Below the pieces are notes generated by a model. It did no database searches. It saw only the letters and a list, made by a program, of their open reading frames with translations, and was not told the origin of the DNA. This document shows, piece after piece, positions 53,650-63,517 of a stretch of 64,000 bases of DNA (position 1 is its first letter; every line of letters begins with the position of its first letter). The stretch is from NCBI RefSeq assembly GCF_001042615.1, contig NZ_AP012327.1:1674001-1738000 (forward strand), in the 5' to 3' direction. A program made the position numbers and the translations under genes. The stretch comes from Bifidobacterium catenulatum subsp. kashiwanohense JCM 15439 = DSM 21854. Lineage in GTDB: Bacteria > Actinomycetota > Actinomycetes > Actinomycetales > Bifidobacteriaceae.

Positions 53650-56600
53650 TCAGGCCTTGGCAACCTCAACGTTCAGCTCATCGCCGGCCGTCACTTCGAA
53701 AGAAGTGGCGAGGGTTTCGGAAGAGACGAGCTCCTTGAACTGTTCGACCTTGGTCACGTCTTCGGCGGGCACAATAAGCTTCAGTGCGATGCGGTCGGAG
53801 ATTTGCAGATCGGCGGCCTTACGGGCATCCTGCACAGCGCGAATCACGTCGCGCGCATAGCCTTCGGCGATCAGATCATCGTTCAGTTCGGTGTCGAGGA
53901 TCACGAAGCCGCCGGTCGGCAGCGCGGCGGAAACGGAGTTGGCGGCCTCTTCGGCGTTCTTCTCCTCCACACTGTTGATCAGCTCATATTCGCCTTCCTC
54001 AAGCACAATCTCACCGTTCGGAGTCTCACATACCGGAGCGCCTTCGGCGTTCACATGCCATGCGCCGGACTTGGAAGCCTTGATGGCGGACTGCACGTCC
54101 TTGCGCAGGCGCTTGCCTGCCACGCGAGCGTTCACACGCAGCTCGTTGATGATCTTCAAGCCTTGGGCTTCGGCATCTTCAAGCGTGCACAATTCAACGT
54201 TCTTCACGTTCAGTTCGGATTTGAGAATCTCGTCGTATGCGGCCACGGCGGCAGTGTTTTCCACCACAACGGTCAGCTTGGACAGCGGCTGGCGCACGCG
54301 AATCTGCTTCGTCTTACGCATAGACAGGGTGCCGGACACGACCTCGCGCACCTTCTCCATCGCATCAACCAGAGCCGGATCGTCAACAAGCACACGGCCC
54401 AGTTCGCTCGCTTCGCCAGTCTGCTCGTCGGCAAGGAACGGCCAGTCGGCCAGATGCACGGATTCGCCACCGGTCAGGCCACGCCACACGGCTTCCGCTT
54501 CCATCGGAGCAAGCGGTGCGATCACGCGCATGAATGCTTCAAGCACGGTGTACAGCGTGTTGAACGCGTTCGCGTCCTCGTTCCAGAAACGGTCACGATT
54601 GTTGCGGATGTACCAGTTGGTGAGCATGTCGATGAAATCGGACACGGCTTCACATGCGTCGGAAATCAGGAAGTCATCCAGCGAATGCTGCGTCTTCTCG
54701 ATCAGTCGGCGGGTACGTGCCAGCAGATAACGGTCCATTTCCGGCAGTGCGGCAACCTCATCGGCACGCAGCGCACGAGCATCGAAACCGGCACCATTAT
54801 TGGCAGCGTTCGCATACAGGGTGAAGAAGTAGTACGAGCTCCACACCGGCAGCATGATCTGGCGAACGGTGTCACGAATGCCATCGGCGGTCACGATCAG
54901 ATTGCCGCCGCGCAGAATCGGCGAGCTCATGAGGAACCAACGCATGGCGTCGGAACCGAAATCGTTGAACACGCCGTTCACGTCCGGGTAGTTGCGCAGA
55001 TGCTTTGACATCTTCTGGCCGTCGGAGCCAAGCACGATGCCGTGGCAGATCACGTTCTTGAATGCCGGCTTGTCGAACAGTGCGGTCGCCATGATGTGCA
55101 GCACGTAGAACCAGCCACGGGTCTGGCCGATGTATTCCACGATGTAATCGCAAGGGAAATGCTGTTCAAACGTTTCCTTGTTCTCAAACGGGTAATGGTA
55201 CTGGGCGAAGCTCATGGAACCGGATTCGAACCAGCAGTCCATCACGTCGGTGATGCGGTGCATGTGGCTCTTGCCGGTCGGATCGTCCGGGTTGACGCGG
55301 GTCAATTCGTCGATGTACGGGCGGTGCATGTTGACATTGCCGTCCTTATCGCGCGGATAGTCGCCGAAGTCGGCCTTCAGCTCGTCCAGCGAACCGTACA
55401 CGTCAACGCGCGGATACTTAGGATCGTCAGACACCCACACCGGAATCGGCGAACCCCAGAAACGGTTGCGCGAGATCGACCAGTCGCGGGCATTGGCAAG
55501 CCACTTGCCGAACTGGCCGTCCTTCACATTGCCCGGAATCCAGTTAATCTCCTGGTTCAGTTCGAGCAGACGGTCCTTGATTTTGGTGACGGACACGAAC
55601 CACGAGCTCACCGGCTTGTAGATGAGCGGCGTGGCGCAACGCCAGCAATGCGGGTAAGAGTGCACGTAACTCTTCTCCTGGAAGAGAATCGCGCGCTGGT
55701 CTTCCGGAATACGCTCCAGCGGGCCGTCACCGGCACGCAGGTTACGCAGAATCGGCTTGTTCGCATCGAACACGTACATGCCCTCGTAGTCCGGGCACAG
55801 CGCGGTGAACTTGCAGCCCGCGTCGAGCACGTCAACGCTCTTGATGCCCTTGGCGTTAAGCGTGTTCATATCGTCCTCGCCGTACGGAGCCTGATGCACA
55901 AGGCCGGTACCTTCAACGGTATCGACATAGTCGGCGGTGAAGATCTGGTAGCCTTCCGGACCTGGAACCTTGCCTTCGACGGCGTTCTCATCGCCTGCGA
56001 AGTACGGGAACACCGGGTAGTAGCGCCAGCCTTCCATTTCGGCACCCTTGAGTTCGCGCACGATCTCATAGTTCTCGCCGAGTTCCTTGACGTAGGAGCC
56101 GAGCAGCGGCTTGCCCAGATAGAACTTCTTGCCAGCGAACTTGCCTTCAGTCGGACGCACTTCCACATAGTCGATGTCTGCGCCGACCACAATGGCGAAG
56201 TTGGTGGGAACGGTCCACGGCGTAGTGGTCCAGAACACCGCGTAGGCGTCTTCCTCATCGCGCAGCTTCACAGCCACGGACACGGTGGTGTCTTGACGAT
56301 CCTGATACACGTCGGCATCCATGCGCAGCTCATGCGCGGAAAGCGGCGTCTGATCCTTCGGGCAGTACGGCAGCACGCGGTAGCCCTGATATGCGAGGCC
56401 CTTGTCGTACAGCTGCTTGAACGCCCACATCACGGATTCCATGTATGGGATGTTCAGCGTCTTGTAGCCATGCTCGAAATCGACCCAACGTGCCTGACGG
56501 TGCACGTAGTCCTTCCACTCGTTGGTGTACTTGAGCACGGAGGCACGGCAGGCATCGTTGAACTTGTCGATGCCCATTTCCTTAACCTGATCGACCGAAT

Positions 56601-56961
56601 CGATGCCCAGTTCCTTCTGGGCTTCAAGCTCAGCCGGCAGACCGTGCGTATCCCAACCGAACACACGATTGACCTTGTGGCCCTTCATGGTCTGGTAACG
56701 CGGAATCACATCCTTGGCGTAACCGGTCAGCAGGTGGCCGTAATGCGGCAGACCGTTAGCGAACGGAGGGCCGTCGAAGAACACGAATTCGTTCTGGCTG
56801 TGATCGCCTGAAGGACGGCGTTCAATGGACTTCTGGAAAGTGTCGTCCTTCTCCCAATAATCAAGGACGGATTCTTCCAGCTTCGGGAAACTGGGGTTCG
56901 GCGCTACATTGGCGCTCTGCTCACCCGCAGCTGCCTTCGGATACACGTTATTTTCGCTCAC
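53650..56961 (-). CDS. ileS: Isoleucyl-tRNA synthetase
   Basis: Charges tRNA-Ile. The 1103-residue class I synthetase has the HIGH-type motif GLPHYGHLLTG, the KMSKS motif in GQKMSKHLRNYPD, and an editing domain between about 200 and 400. The C-terminal helical anticodon domain is extended in the long, eukaryote-like form. The GTG start at 56961 is preceded by GAGGAG, which lies in a hairpin controlled by a T-box. Confidence 0.96.
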   Translation of the reverse strand: MSENNVYPKAAAGEQSANVAPNPSFPKLEESVLDYWEKDDTFQKSIERRPSGDHSQNEFVFFDGPPFANGLPHYGHLLTGYAKDVIPRYQTMKGHKVNRVFGWDTHGLPAELEAQKELGIDSVDQVKEMGIDKFNDACRASVLKYTNEWKDYVHRQARWVDFEHGYKTLNIPYMESVMWAFKQLYDKGLAYQGYRVLPYCPKDQTPLSAHELRMDADVYQDRQDTTVSVAVKLRDEEDAYAVFWTTTPWTVPTNFAIVVGADIDYVEVRPTEGKFAGKKFYLGKPLLGSYVKELGENYEIVRELKGAEMEGWRYYPVFPYFAGDENAVEGKVPGPEGYQIFTADYVDTVEGTGLVHQAPYGEDDMNTLNAKGIKSVDVLDAGCKFTALCPDYEGMYVFDANKPILRNLRAGDGPLERIPEDQRAILFQEKSYVHSYPHCWRCATPLIYKPVSSWFVSVTKIKDRLLELNQEINWIPGNVKDGQFGKWLANARDWSISRNRFWGSPIPVWVSDDPKYPRVDVYGSLDELKADFGDYPRDKDGNVNMHRPYIDELTRVNPDDPTGKSHMHRITDVMDCWFESGSMSFAQYHYPFENKETFEQHFPCDYIVEYIGQTRGWFYVLHIMATALFDKPAFKNVICHGIVLGSDGQKMSKHLRNYPDVNGVFNDFGSDAMRWFLMSSPILRGGNLIVTADGIRDTVRQIMLPVWSSYYFFTLYANAANNGAGFDARALRADEVAALPEMDRYLLARTRRLIEKTQHSLDDFLISDACEAVSDFIDMLTNWYIRNNRDRFWNEDANAFNTLYTVLEAFMRVIAPLAPMEAEAVWRGLTGGESVHLADWPFLADEQTGEASELGRVLVDDPALVDAMEKVREVVSGTLSMRKTKQIRVRQPLSKLTVVVENTAAVAAYDEILKSELNVKNVELCTLEDAEAQGLKIINELRVNARVAGKRLRKDVQSAIKASKSGAWHVNAEGAPVCETPNGEIVLEEGEYELINSVEEKNAEEAANSVSAALPTGGFVILDTELNDDLIAEGYARDVIRAVQDARKAADLQISDRIALKLIVPAEDVTKVEQFKELVSSETLATSFEVTAGDELNVEVAKA

Positions 56962-57186
56962 CGTATCTCCTCGTAGGTTCTTACTATTTGTTTCCTACGA
57001 GGACGATGACTATAGCGCCTGCTGGACGCCGCCACCGCGGTACCACCTCGTTTGCCATGCTTTTGTTACGCGCACGACCGCTCGTATATTCGGCTGTTCG
57101 GGCCTTCCCGCCGGGTCTAATAAGCCGCTGACACGGCCGTTCTTCCGGAAGCTCCCCGCTGATAACGGATCATCGCTCGCATTTCG
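56962..57186 (-). promoter_or_regulatory. T-box leader of ileS (translational type)
   Basis: The minus strand carries the T-box sequence TGGTACCGCG (57037-57046) after a series of stems. Downstream, TCCTCGTAGG and CCTACGAGGA (56994-57003 and 56968-56977) form a 10-bp hairpin whose second arm contains the ileS ribosome binding site GAGGAG (56967-56972). Uncharged tRNA-Ile binding should open it. The specifier is probably an AUC in the upstream UGAUCCGUUAUCA hairpin near 57160. A -10-like TATAGT lies at 57193-57198. Confidence 0.9.
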
Positions 57187-57314
57187 GTTGTCACTATAGC
57201 ATGCGGCGCGAACTATTTCGCTTGTTTTTTCATGATTATGGACGATTCTTAAGTAGGATTCACAAGAATATAAAAGTAAAAAGAATCACTAGACGAGTAA
57301 CGTTTTAAGCATCA

Positions 57315-58340
<1,026 letters not shown>

Positions 58341-58343
58341 TTA

Positions 58344-58356
58344 GTAAATCGTTTAC
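58344..58356. promoter_or_regulatory. LacI-type operator half-palindrome upstream of the regulator
   Basis: GTAAATCGTTTAC: five-base arms GTAAA and TTTAC around TCG, a form close to other LacI-family operators. Probable autoregulatory site. Confidence 0.55.
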
Positions 58357-58465
58357 CTCATGAAAGGATAACCTATTATTGACATAACGACAAACCAAGC
58401 AAGATTCGCGCAACGATTACGCAAGCCAATTATAATCGTTGTTCGTGCAGCAGTCTCATGAACGT

Positions 58466-58651
58466 ATGACGGAACATCCTTCACAGAAGGCAGGCTGGCC
58501 GCAGCCGAATACCATGCATGCCAAAGGCAATAAGAAATCCCTTGCTTCAAAATCGCAATTTCAAAGCAAGGGATTTTCCAGAGGATCCATGCCGTTCAAG
58601 GCCACCGGCCATAAGGGCGGTATCAGCCGACAGGGCTCGAAGCGCGGCTAG
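58466..58651 (+). CDS. Small basic protein of unknown function (uncertain)
   Basis: Sixty-one codons from the ATG at 58466 (MTEHPSQKAGWPQPNTMHAK) to TAG, rich in Lys, Ser and Gly, ending KATGHKGGISRQGSKRG. I do not recognise the family. A -10-like TATAAT lies at 58431-58436 but the -35 is weak, and there is no ribosome binding site at this ATG. A shorter 20-codon version from the ATG at 58589 has AGAGGA in front. A 13-bp hairpin lies within the frame. An untranslated small RNA is an equal alternative. Confidence 0.35.
   Translation: MTEHPSQKAGWPQPNTMHAKGNKKSLASKSQFQSKGFSRGSMPFKATGHKGGISRQGSKRG
58535..58577 (+). terminator. Hairpin inside the small basic frame
   Basis: Arms AAATCCCTTGCTT (58535-58547) and 58564-58576 pair perfectly with a 16-base loop, ending TTTT on the plus strand. 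It has the form of a terminator and would end a short transcript started near 58443. Confidence 0.6.
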
Positions 58652-58698
58652 TGTAGCTAGCGTGTGCTCGCATCGCTCCAATTCAGGAGACTATTCGA

Positions 58699-60747
58699 TT
58701 ATTCGAGTTCTACGGCACCTGTGTAGAGCTGGTAGTACTCGCCCTTCTGTGCGATGAGCTCGTCATGCGAGCCGCGTTCGATGATGCGGCCATGGTCGAG
58801 CACCATGATCACGTCGGAATTGCGCACGGTGGACAGGCGGTGTGCGATCACGAACACGGTACGACCCTTCATGAGGTTATCCATACCGGCCTGCACCACT
58901 TCCTCGGTACGGGTGTCGATGGACGAAGTGGCCTCGTCGAGGATCATGGCCGGCGGATCGGCCACGGCTGCACGAGCGATGGAGATCAGCTGCCGCTGGC
59001 CCTGAGACAGACCGGAACCATCACCTTCGAGCACGGTCTGATAGCCGTTTGGCAGCATGCGGATGAAGCCGTCGGCGTTCGTAAGCTTCGCAGCGGCAAT
59101 GCATTCCTCGTCGGTGGCGTCGAGTCGACCATAACGGATGTTGTCCATCACCGTGCCTGTGAACAGGTTCACGTCCTGCAGCACCACACCCAGCGAACGA
59201 CGCAGATCCGGCTTGCGGATGCCTTTGACGGAAATGCCGTCGTACAGAATCATGCCGTCTTGAATGTCATAGAAACGGTTGATCAGGTTGGTCACCGTGG
59301 TCTTACCGGCACCCGTGGCACCGACCAATGCGATCTTCTGCCCGGGCTTGGCGAACCAAGTGATGTCATTCAGCACCGGCTTGTTGGGGTTGTAGCCGAA
59401 GGTCACGTCGGTGAAGCGCACATCGCCCTGCAGCAGGGTGAGGCGTCCATCCGGCGAAGTGATAGCGGTTTTACGGGCCTTCATCGCTACTTCTGCAGCA
59501 CGCGGGCTCAAGGACTGCGCGGCCTTGAGCGAACGGGTGCCATCGTCGCCCTCCTCGCGCTTCCACGCCCAGTGACCGGTTTCATGGTCGACTTCGGTCA
59601 TGGTACGGCCGTCTTCACCGAGTTCCACGTTCACCAAGGTCACGGAACCGCCGTCGTCCTCCGGCCCTTCGTCCATGAGCGCGAAGATGCGGGATGCGCC
59701 GGCGAGCGCCATCATCACCATGTTGAACTGCATGGAGACCTGGCCGAGCGGGTTGACGAAGGAGCGGGACAGCGTCAATAGCGAAATCAGCGTACCTAAG
59801 GTGAGCGGACCAACTCCGGACAGGCCGAAGTTGCCAAGTCCGCTAATCGCTGCGGCTCCGCCGAAGATGGCGAGCAGAATGTAGAGCAGGTAGCCCATGT
59901 TGCCTACGATTGGCATGGTCACGTTGCCCCACGTGTTCGCTTCGGCGGAAGCTTCGAAGAGTTCTTCGTTCTTCTTGTCGAAGGTGGTTTGAGTGGCGTC
60001 CTCATGGTTGAAGACCTTGATAACCTTCTGGCCGTTGACCGCTTCTTCTACGAATGCGTTCACATCGCCGATGGCGATCTGCTGCTTGACGAAGTAACGT
60101 CCGGAACGGGAAACGACCTTGCGCACCACCACGAACAGGATCACGGTGAATGCGAGCACAAAAATGGTGACGGGCACTGACAGCCACAGCATCGACACGA
60201 GCGCCGCAAGCGCGGACACCGCGGACGAGAACATTTGCGGGAACGATTGGCTGATGGCCTGGCGCAATGTGTCGGTGTCGTTGGTGTAGCGGCTCATGAT
60301 GTCACCGTGTTCGTTGGTGTCGAAGTAACGGATCGGCAGGGTCTGCTGGTGAGCGAACATGTCGTCGCGGATCTTCTTCAAGGTGCCTTGTTCCACGGCA
60401 ACGATAATCCACTGCCATAGCCAGCTGCAGAAAATGCCGGCCGCATACAGGCATGCCATAAGTGTCAGCGCACGCAGCAACGGCATCCAGTCAGGGTTGG
60501 TGGTACCAACCATGGGCAGAATGTAGGTGTCGATCAGCGACTGTAGGAACAGTGACGATCCGGCCTGTGCTGCGGCTCCGACGAGAATGCACATTACTAC
60601 GAGCGCCACACGCCATTTGTATTGGAAGATGTAGCCGAAAATACGCTTGGTGGTGCCCGGTGCGGCTTTCTGCATTGGTGGCTTTGGCTGTTTGCTGGCC
60701 ACGTTGTTGTTTTCCTTGGATTTCAATGCGGAAGTTTGTTCAGTCAT
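58699..60747 (-). CDS. ABC exporter half-transporter, ATP-binding and membrane domain (second subunit)
   Basis: A 682-residue fused permease-ATPase of the multidrug exporter type. ATG at 60747 follows AAAGGAGG. Six membrane segments (about 35-330) precede a nucleotide-binding domain that has an insert (GPEDDGGSVTLVNVELGEDG onward, about 380-450) before Walker A GATGAGKTTVTN. The signature is GLSQGQRQL and Walker B is AMILDEATSSIDT with the normal catalytic Glu. It starts 14 bp after the stop of the partner gene, so the two are translated together as a heterodimer. Substrate unknown. Confidence 0.9.
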   Translation of the reverse strand: MTEQTSALKSKENNNVASKQPKPPMQKAAPGTTKRIFGYIFQYKWRVALVVMCILVGAAAQAGSSLFLQSLIDTYILPMVGTTNPDWMPLLRALTLMACLYAAGIFCSWLWQWIIVAVEQGTLKKIRDDMFAHQQTLPIRYFDTNEHGDIMSRYTNDTDTLRQAISQSFPQMFSSAVSALAALVSMLWLSVPVTIFVLAFTVILFVVVRKVVSRSGRYFVKQQIAIGDVNAFVEEAVNGQKVIKVFNHEDATQTTFDKKNEELFEASAEANTWGNVTMPIVGNMGYLLYILLAIFGGAAAISGLGNFGLSGVGPLTLGTLISLLTLSRSFVNPLGQVSMQFNMVMMALAGASRIFALMDEGPEDDGGSVTLVNVELGEDGRTMTEVDHETGHWAWKREEGDDGTRSLKAAQSLSPRAAEVAMKARKTAITSPDGRLTLLQGDVRFTDVTFGYNPNKPVLNDITWFAKPGQKIALVGATGAGKTTVTNLINRFYDIQDGMILYDGISVKGIRKPDLRRSLGVVLQDVNLFTGTVMDNIRYGRLDATDEECIAAAKLTNADGFIRMLPNGYQTVLEGDGSGLSQGQRQLISIARAAVADPPAMILDEATSSIDTRTEEVVQAGMDNLMKGRTVFVIAHRLSTVRNSDVIMVLDHGRIIERGSHDELIAQKGEYYQLYTGAVELE

Positions 60748-60760
60748 CTGTTGCCTCCTT

Positions 60761-62572
60761 TCACTGCAGTTCCTCAGGTTGAGCCTGATTCTTGGTTTGC
60801 GATTCGTAGATGGAACGGTATTCGTCGCAGTTTTCGAGCAGTTGTTCATGCGTGCCGGCTGCCATGATGCGGCCGTGGTCCATGACAAGAATCATGTCGG
60901 ATTCCTGCACAGAGGCCACACGCTGGGCAATGATGATCTTCGTGGTGTCGGGAATCTCATGATGGAATGCGGTACGAATCAGCTGATCGGTTTTGGTGTC
61001 GACCGCGGATGTGGAATCGTCGAGGATCAGGATTTTCGGCTTTTTCAGCAACGCACGCGCAATGCACAGACGCTGGCGCTGGCCGCCGGAAACGTTGGTA
61101 CCGCCCTGTTCGATGTACGTATCGTACTTGTCGGGGAATTCCTGAATGAAGCCGTCAGCCTGCGCAAGCTGGCACGCGTGGCAAATCTCTTCATCAGTGG
61201 CGTTTGGATTGCCCCAACGCAGGTTTTCGGCAATGGTTCCGGAGAAGAGCACGTTCTTTTGCAACACCATGGCAACCTGATCACGCAATACTTCCAAATC
61301 GTAATCACGCACATCCACGCCGCCGACCTTCAGCGAACCTTCGGTCACGTCATACAAACGTGGCACAAGCTGCACCAGACTGGACTTTGCGGAACCGGTG
61401 CCGCCGACGATGCCGATGGTCATGCCGGAACGAATCTTCAAATCAATATCGTCAAGCACCGGCTTTTCAGAAGTGGTGGAATAACGGAAGGTGACATGGT
61501 CGAAATCGATCTCGCCATTCTTCACTTCCTTGACGGGATTAGCCGGATTCGTAACCGTGCTTTCCTCGTTCAGCACCTGGCAGATACGTTCGGCGGAAGC
61601 CTGCGAAATAATGCACATCACGAAAATCATCGACAGCATCATCATGGCCATAAGGATCTGCATGGCGTAGGTGACCAGTGCGGTCAGATCGCCGGTGGTG
61701 AGGCCTAGGGCCGCATTGTTGCCGGACGCCACGATCTGCCGGGCGCCCATCCACGCGATGAGCAGCATGGACACGTACACGCACAGCATCATAAGCGGAT
61801 TGTTGAAGCTCATAATGCGTTCGGCCTTGGTGAAGTCCTTGAAGATACGCTCGGAAATACGGTTGAACTTTTCGGTTTCGTGGCTTTCGCGATTGTAAGA
61901 CTTGACCACGCGGATGCCTTGCAGGTTCTCGTCGACCACGTTGTTGAGCTTGTCGTACGTGTGGAACACGCGTTCGAACACCGGGTGCACCAGCACCACC
62001 AGGCCACACAAGCCGATGGCGAGCACTGGAATGCAGGCGAGGAACCCCAAAGAGATGGATGGGCTGATGCGGAAGGAGAAGATCCACGCCACAATCACCA
62101 TGATCGGAGCACGCACACCCATGCGGATGATCATCGAATACGCGTTCTGCAGGTTGGTCACATCAGTGGTCAGTCGTGTGATGATCGAACCGGTGGAGAA
62201 ACGGTCGATATTGGTGAAGCTGTAGCCTTGCACCTTCTCAAACTGATCGTGACGCAGATTCTTCGCGAATCCGGCACCTGCGATAGCCGAGAACTTTCCA
62301 GCCAAAAAGCCGGATGTCAGCGAAACTACCGAGCAAATCAGCAGAATCAAGCCGAATTTCAAAATCGCCGGCATGCTGCCACCGCTGATGCCCTCATCAA
62401 TCAGCGATGCCATGACAGTCGGAATAAGGATTTCCAGCACGCTTTCCACGGCTACGAATGCCGGGGAAAGCAGACTGGCTTTTTTGTATTCGCGCAGGGA
62501 TTTGCCCAGTGTGCGAATGACGTGCTGCTTTGGTTTCGGCGCTGCGGACGCCGTCGCGTTTGCCGTTGTCAC
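60761..62572 (-). CDS. ABC exporter half-transporter, ATP-binding and membrane domain (first subunit)
   Basis: A 603-residue fused permease-ATPase. GTG start at 62572 follows AGGAAAGGA. Six membrane segments are followed by Walker A GGTGSAKSSLVQ, signature NVSGGQRQR and Walker B ILILDDSTSAVDT, in which the usual catalytic Glu is Asp. Heterodimeric exporters such as TM287/288 and BmrCD have such a degenerate site in one subunit. It follows a MarR-type gene by 38 bp, which may regulate it. Confidence 0.9.
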   Translation of the reverse strand: MTTANATASAAPKPKQHVIRTLGKSLREYKKASLLSPAFVAVESVLEILIPTVMASLIDEGISGGSMPAILKFGLILLICSVVSLTSGFLAGKFSAIAGAGFAKNLRHDQFEKVQGYSFTNIDRFSTGSIITRLTTDVTNLQNAYSMIIRMGVRAPIMVIVAWIFSFRISPSISLGFLACIPVLAIGLCGLVVLVHPVFERVFHTYDKLNNVVDENLQGIRVVKSYNRESHETEKFNRISERIFKDFTKAERIMSFNNPLMMLCVYVSMLLIAWMGARQIVASGNNAALGLTTGDLTALVTYAMQILMAMMMLSMIFVMCIISQASAERICQVLNEESTVTNPANPVKEVKNGEIDFDHVTFRYSTTSEKPVLDDIDLKIRSGMTIGIVGGTGSAKSSLVQLVPRLYDVTEGSLKVGGVDVRDYDLEVLRDQVAMVLQKNVLFSGTIAENLRWGNPNATDEEICHACQLAQADGFIQEFPDKYDTYIEQGGTNVSGGQRQRLCIARALLKKPKILILDDSTSAVDTKTDQLIRTAFHHEIPDTTKIIIAQRVASVQESDMILVMDHGRIMAAGTHEQLLENCDEYRSIYESQTKNQAQPEELQ

Positions 62573-62610
62573 TACTTGTCCTTTCCTTTTATTTTTACCT
62601 ATGACGTGTG

Positions 62611-63324
62611 TTACTTGCGATTGCGCGCAATCGCCATTTCCTGCGATATCCGCAGTACGTGCGAGACGTACTCATCACGAGCATCGCGATTATTCGAGGC
62701 ATAGTCATCGCATGTTTTTTGCGGAACCTGCGATTCTTGCGGAACTTGCGATTTGCTTGCGTCCTGTTCCTGTATTTCCAAACTTGGATATCGACTTTCG
62801 TCTCCGATCAAACCTGTTTTCACCAGATTCGTCTGCATGATGTCGAGCACGTGCATGAATTGGCGGATCTGATCGTCTTCAAGGCCTTCCAGCAGGATTC
62901 GTTCCATGTTTTTCGCATTGTCGCGCAAGACTTCGGCGATATGCCTTGATTTGTCCGTCAACACGATTTTTTTCAGTCGTGCGTCGCGTTTCACCGGTTC
63001 GCGCGCGATCAGGCCCTTCTGCTCCATCAGCCCCAGCACCCGGCATGATGTGGATCGGGTCACGCCGAAGCGTTGCTCGATGTCTTGAGGAAAGATTTCC
63101 TCGTTGTCATGCCGTGCGAGATACACGATGACGTCAACGTTGCCGTTACTGATGTCTTCCGCCGCTTCAGGGCGGGTGACGCGCAGATACCGGTTGACCA
63201 CGTTGTGCAGCGAGCGAATGGCCACGCTGGGGGGCTTTGCCAAGCCGCTTTCCCAGACTTCGAAGAGTCGCGAGCCATTCGGTTCCTTGTATTGTTCGTT
63301 CGTCACTTCTGTCACAGCGTACAT
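62611..63324 (-). CDS. MarR-family transcriptional regulator
   Basis: A 237-residue regulator from the ATG at 63324 (MYAVTEVTNEQY). The winged helix-turn-helix lies at about 60-130: FPQDIEQRFGVTRSTSCRVL then MEQKGLIAREPVKRDAR and LKKIVLTDKSRHIAEVL. A C-terminal tail of about 50 residues (EIQEQDASKSQVPQ) is low-complexity. It heads the two-gene ABC exporter operon and has two operator-like sites at its promoter, suggesting ligand-relieved repression of itself and the exporter. Confidence 0.88.
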   Translation of the reverse strand: MYAVTEVTNEQYKEPNGSRLFEVWESGLAKPPSVAIRSLHNVVNRYLRVTRPEAAEDISNGNVDVIVYLARHDNEEIFPQDIEQRFGVTRSTSCRVLGLMEQKGLIAREPVKRDARLKKIVLTDKSRHIAEVLRDNAKNMERILLEGLEDDQIRQFMHVLDIMQTNLVKTGLIGDESRYPSLEIQEQDASKSQVPQESQVPQKTCDDYASNNRDARDEYVSHVLRISQEMAIARNRK

Positions 63325-63332
63325 AGTAAACC

Positions 63333-63361
63333 GTTGTATATGCAACTGTTGCACATGCAAC
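63333..63361. promoter_or_regulatory. Two tandem operator-like sites upstream of the MarR gene
   Basis: GTTGTATATGCAAC (63333-63346) and GTTGCACATGCAAC (63348-63361) are dyads with arms GTTG(C/T)A and TGCAAC, centred 15 bp apart. They lie 9 to 37 bp before the start codon and could bind the MarR-type protein. Confidence 0.65.
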
Positions 63362-63517
63362 AATCGGCGTGTCGCACGTATCCGCTTGCCCTGAAAATCG
63401 TCATAAAGCAACAACCCCAGAGCAACCTTCCAACAATGCAAAGGCCGGGAAATCAGGTCCACACCGGTTCAGAGCAACGGACCAGATTCCCCGGCTTAAG
63501 CCTTGAATCCCGCGAAA

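Noticed and set aside
53578..56811. Plus-strand frames of 476 and 589 codons
   Set aside because: Antisense shadows of ileS; composition is unlike a real protein (many His, Arg and Val) and there are no ribosome binding sites.
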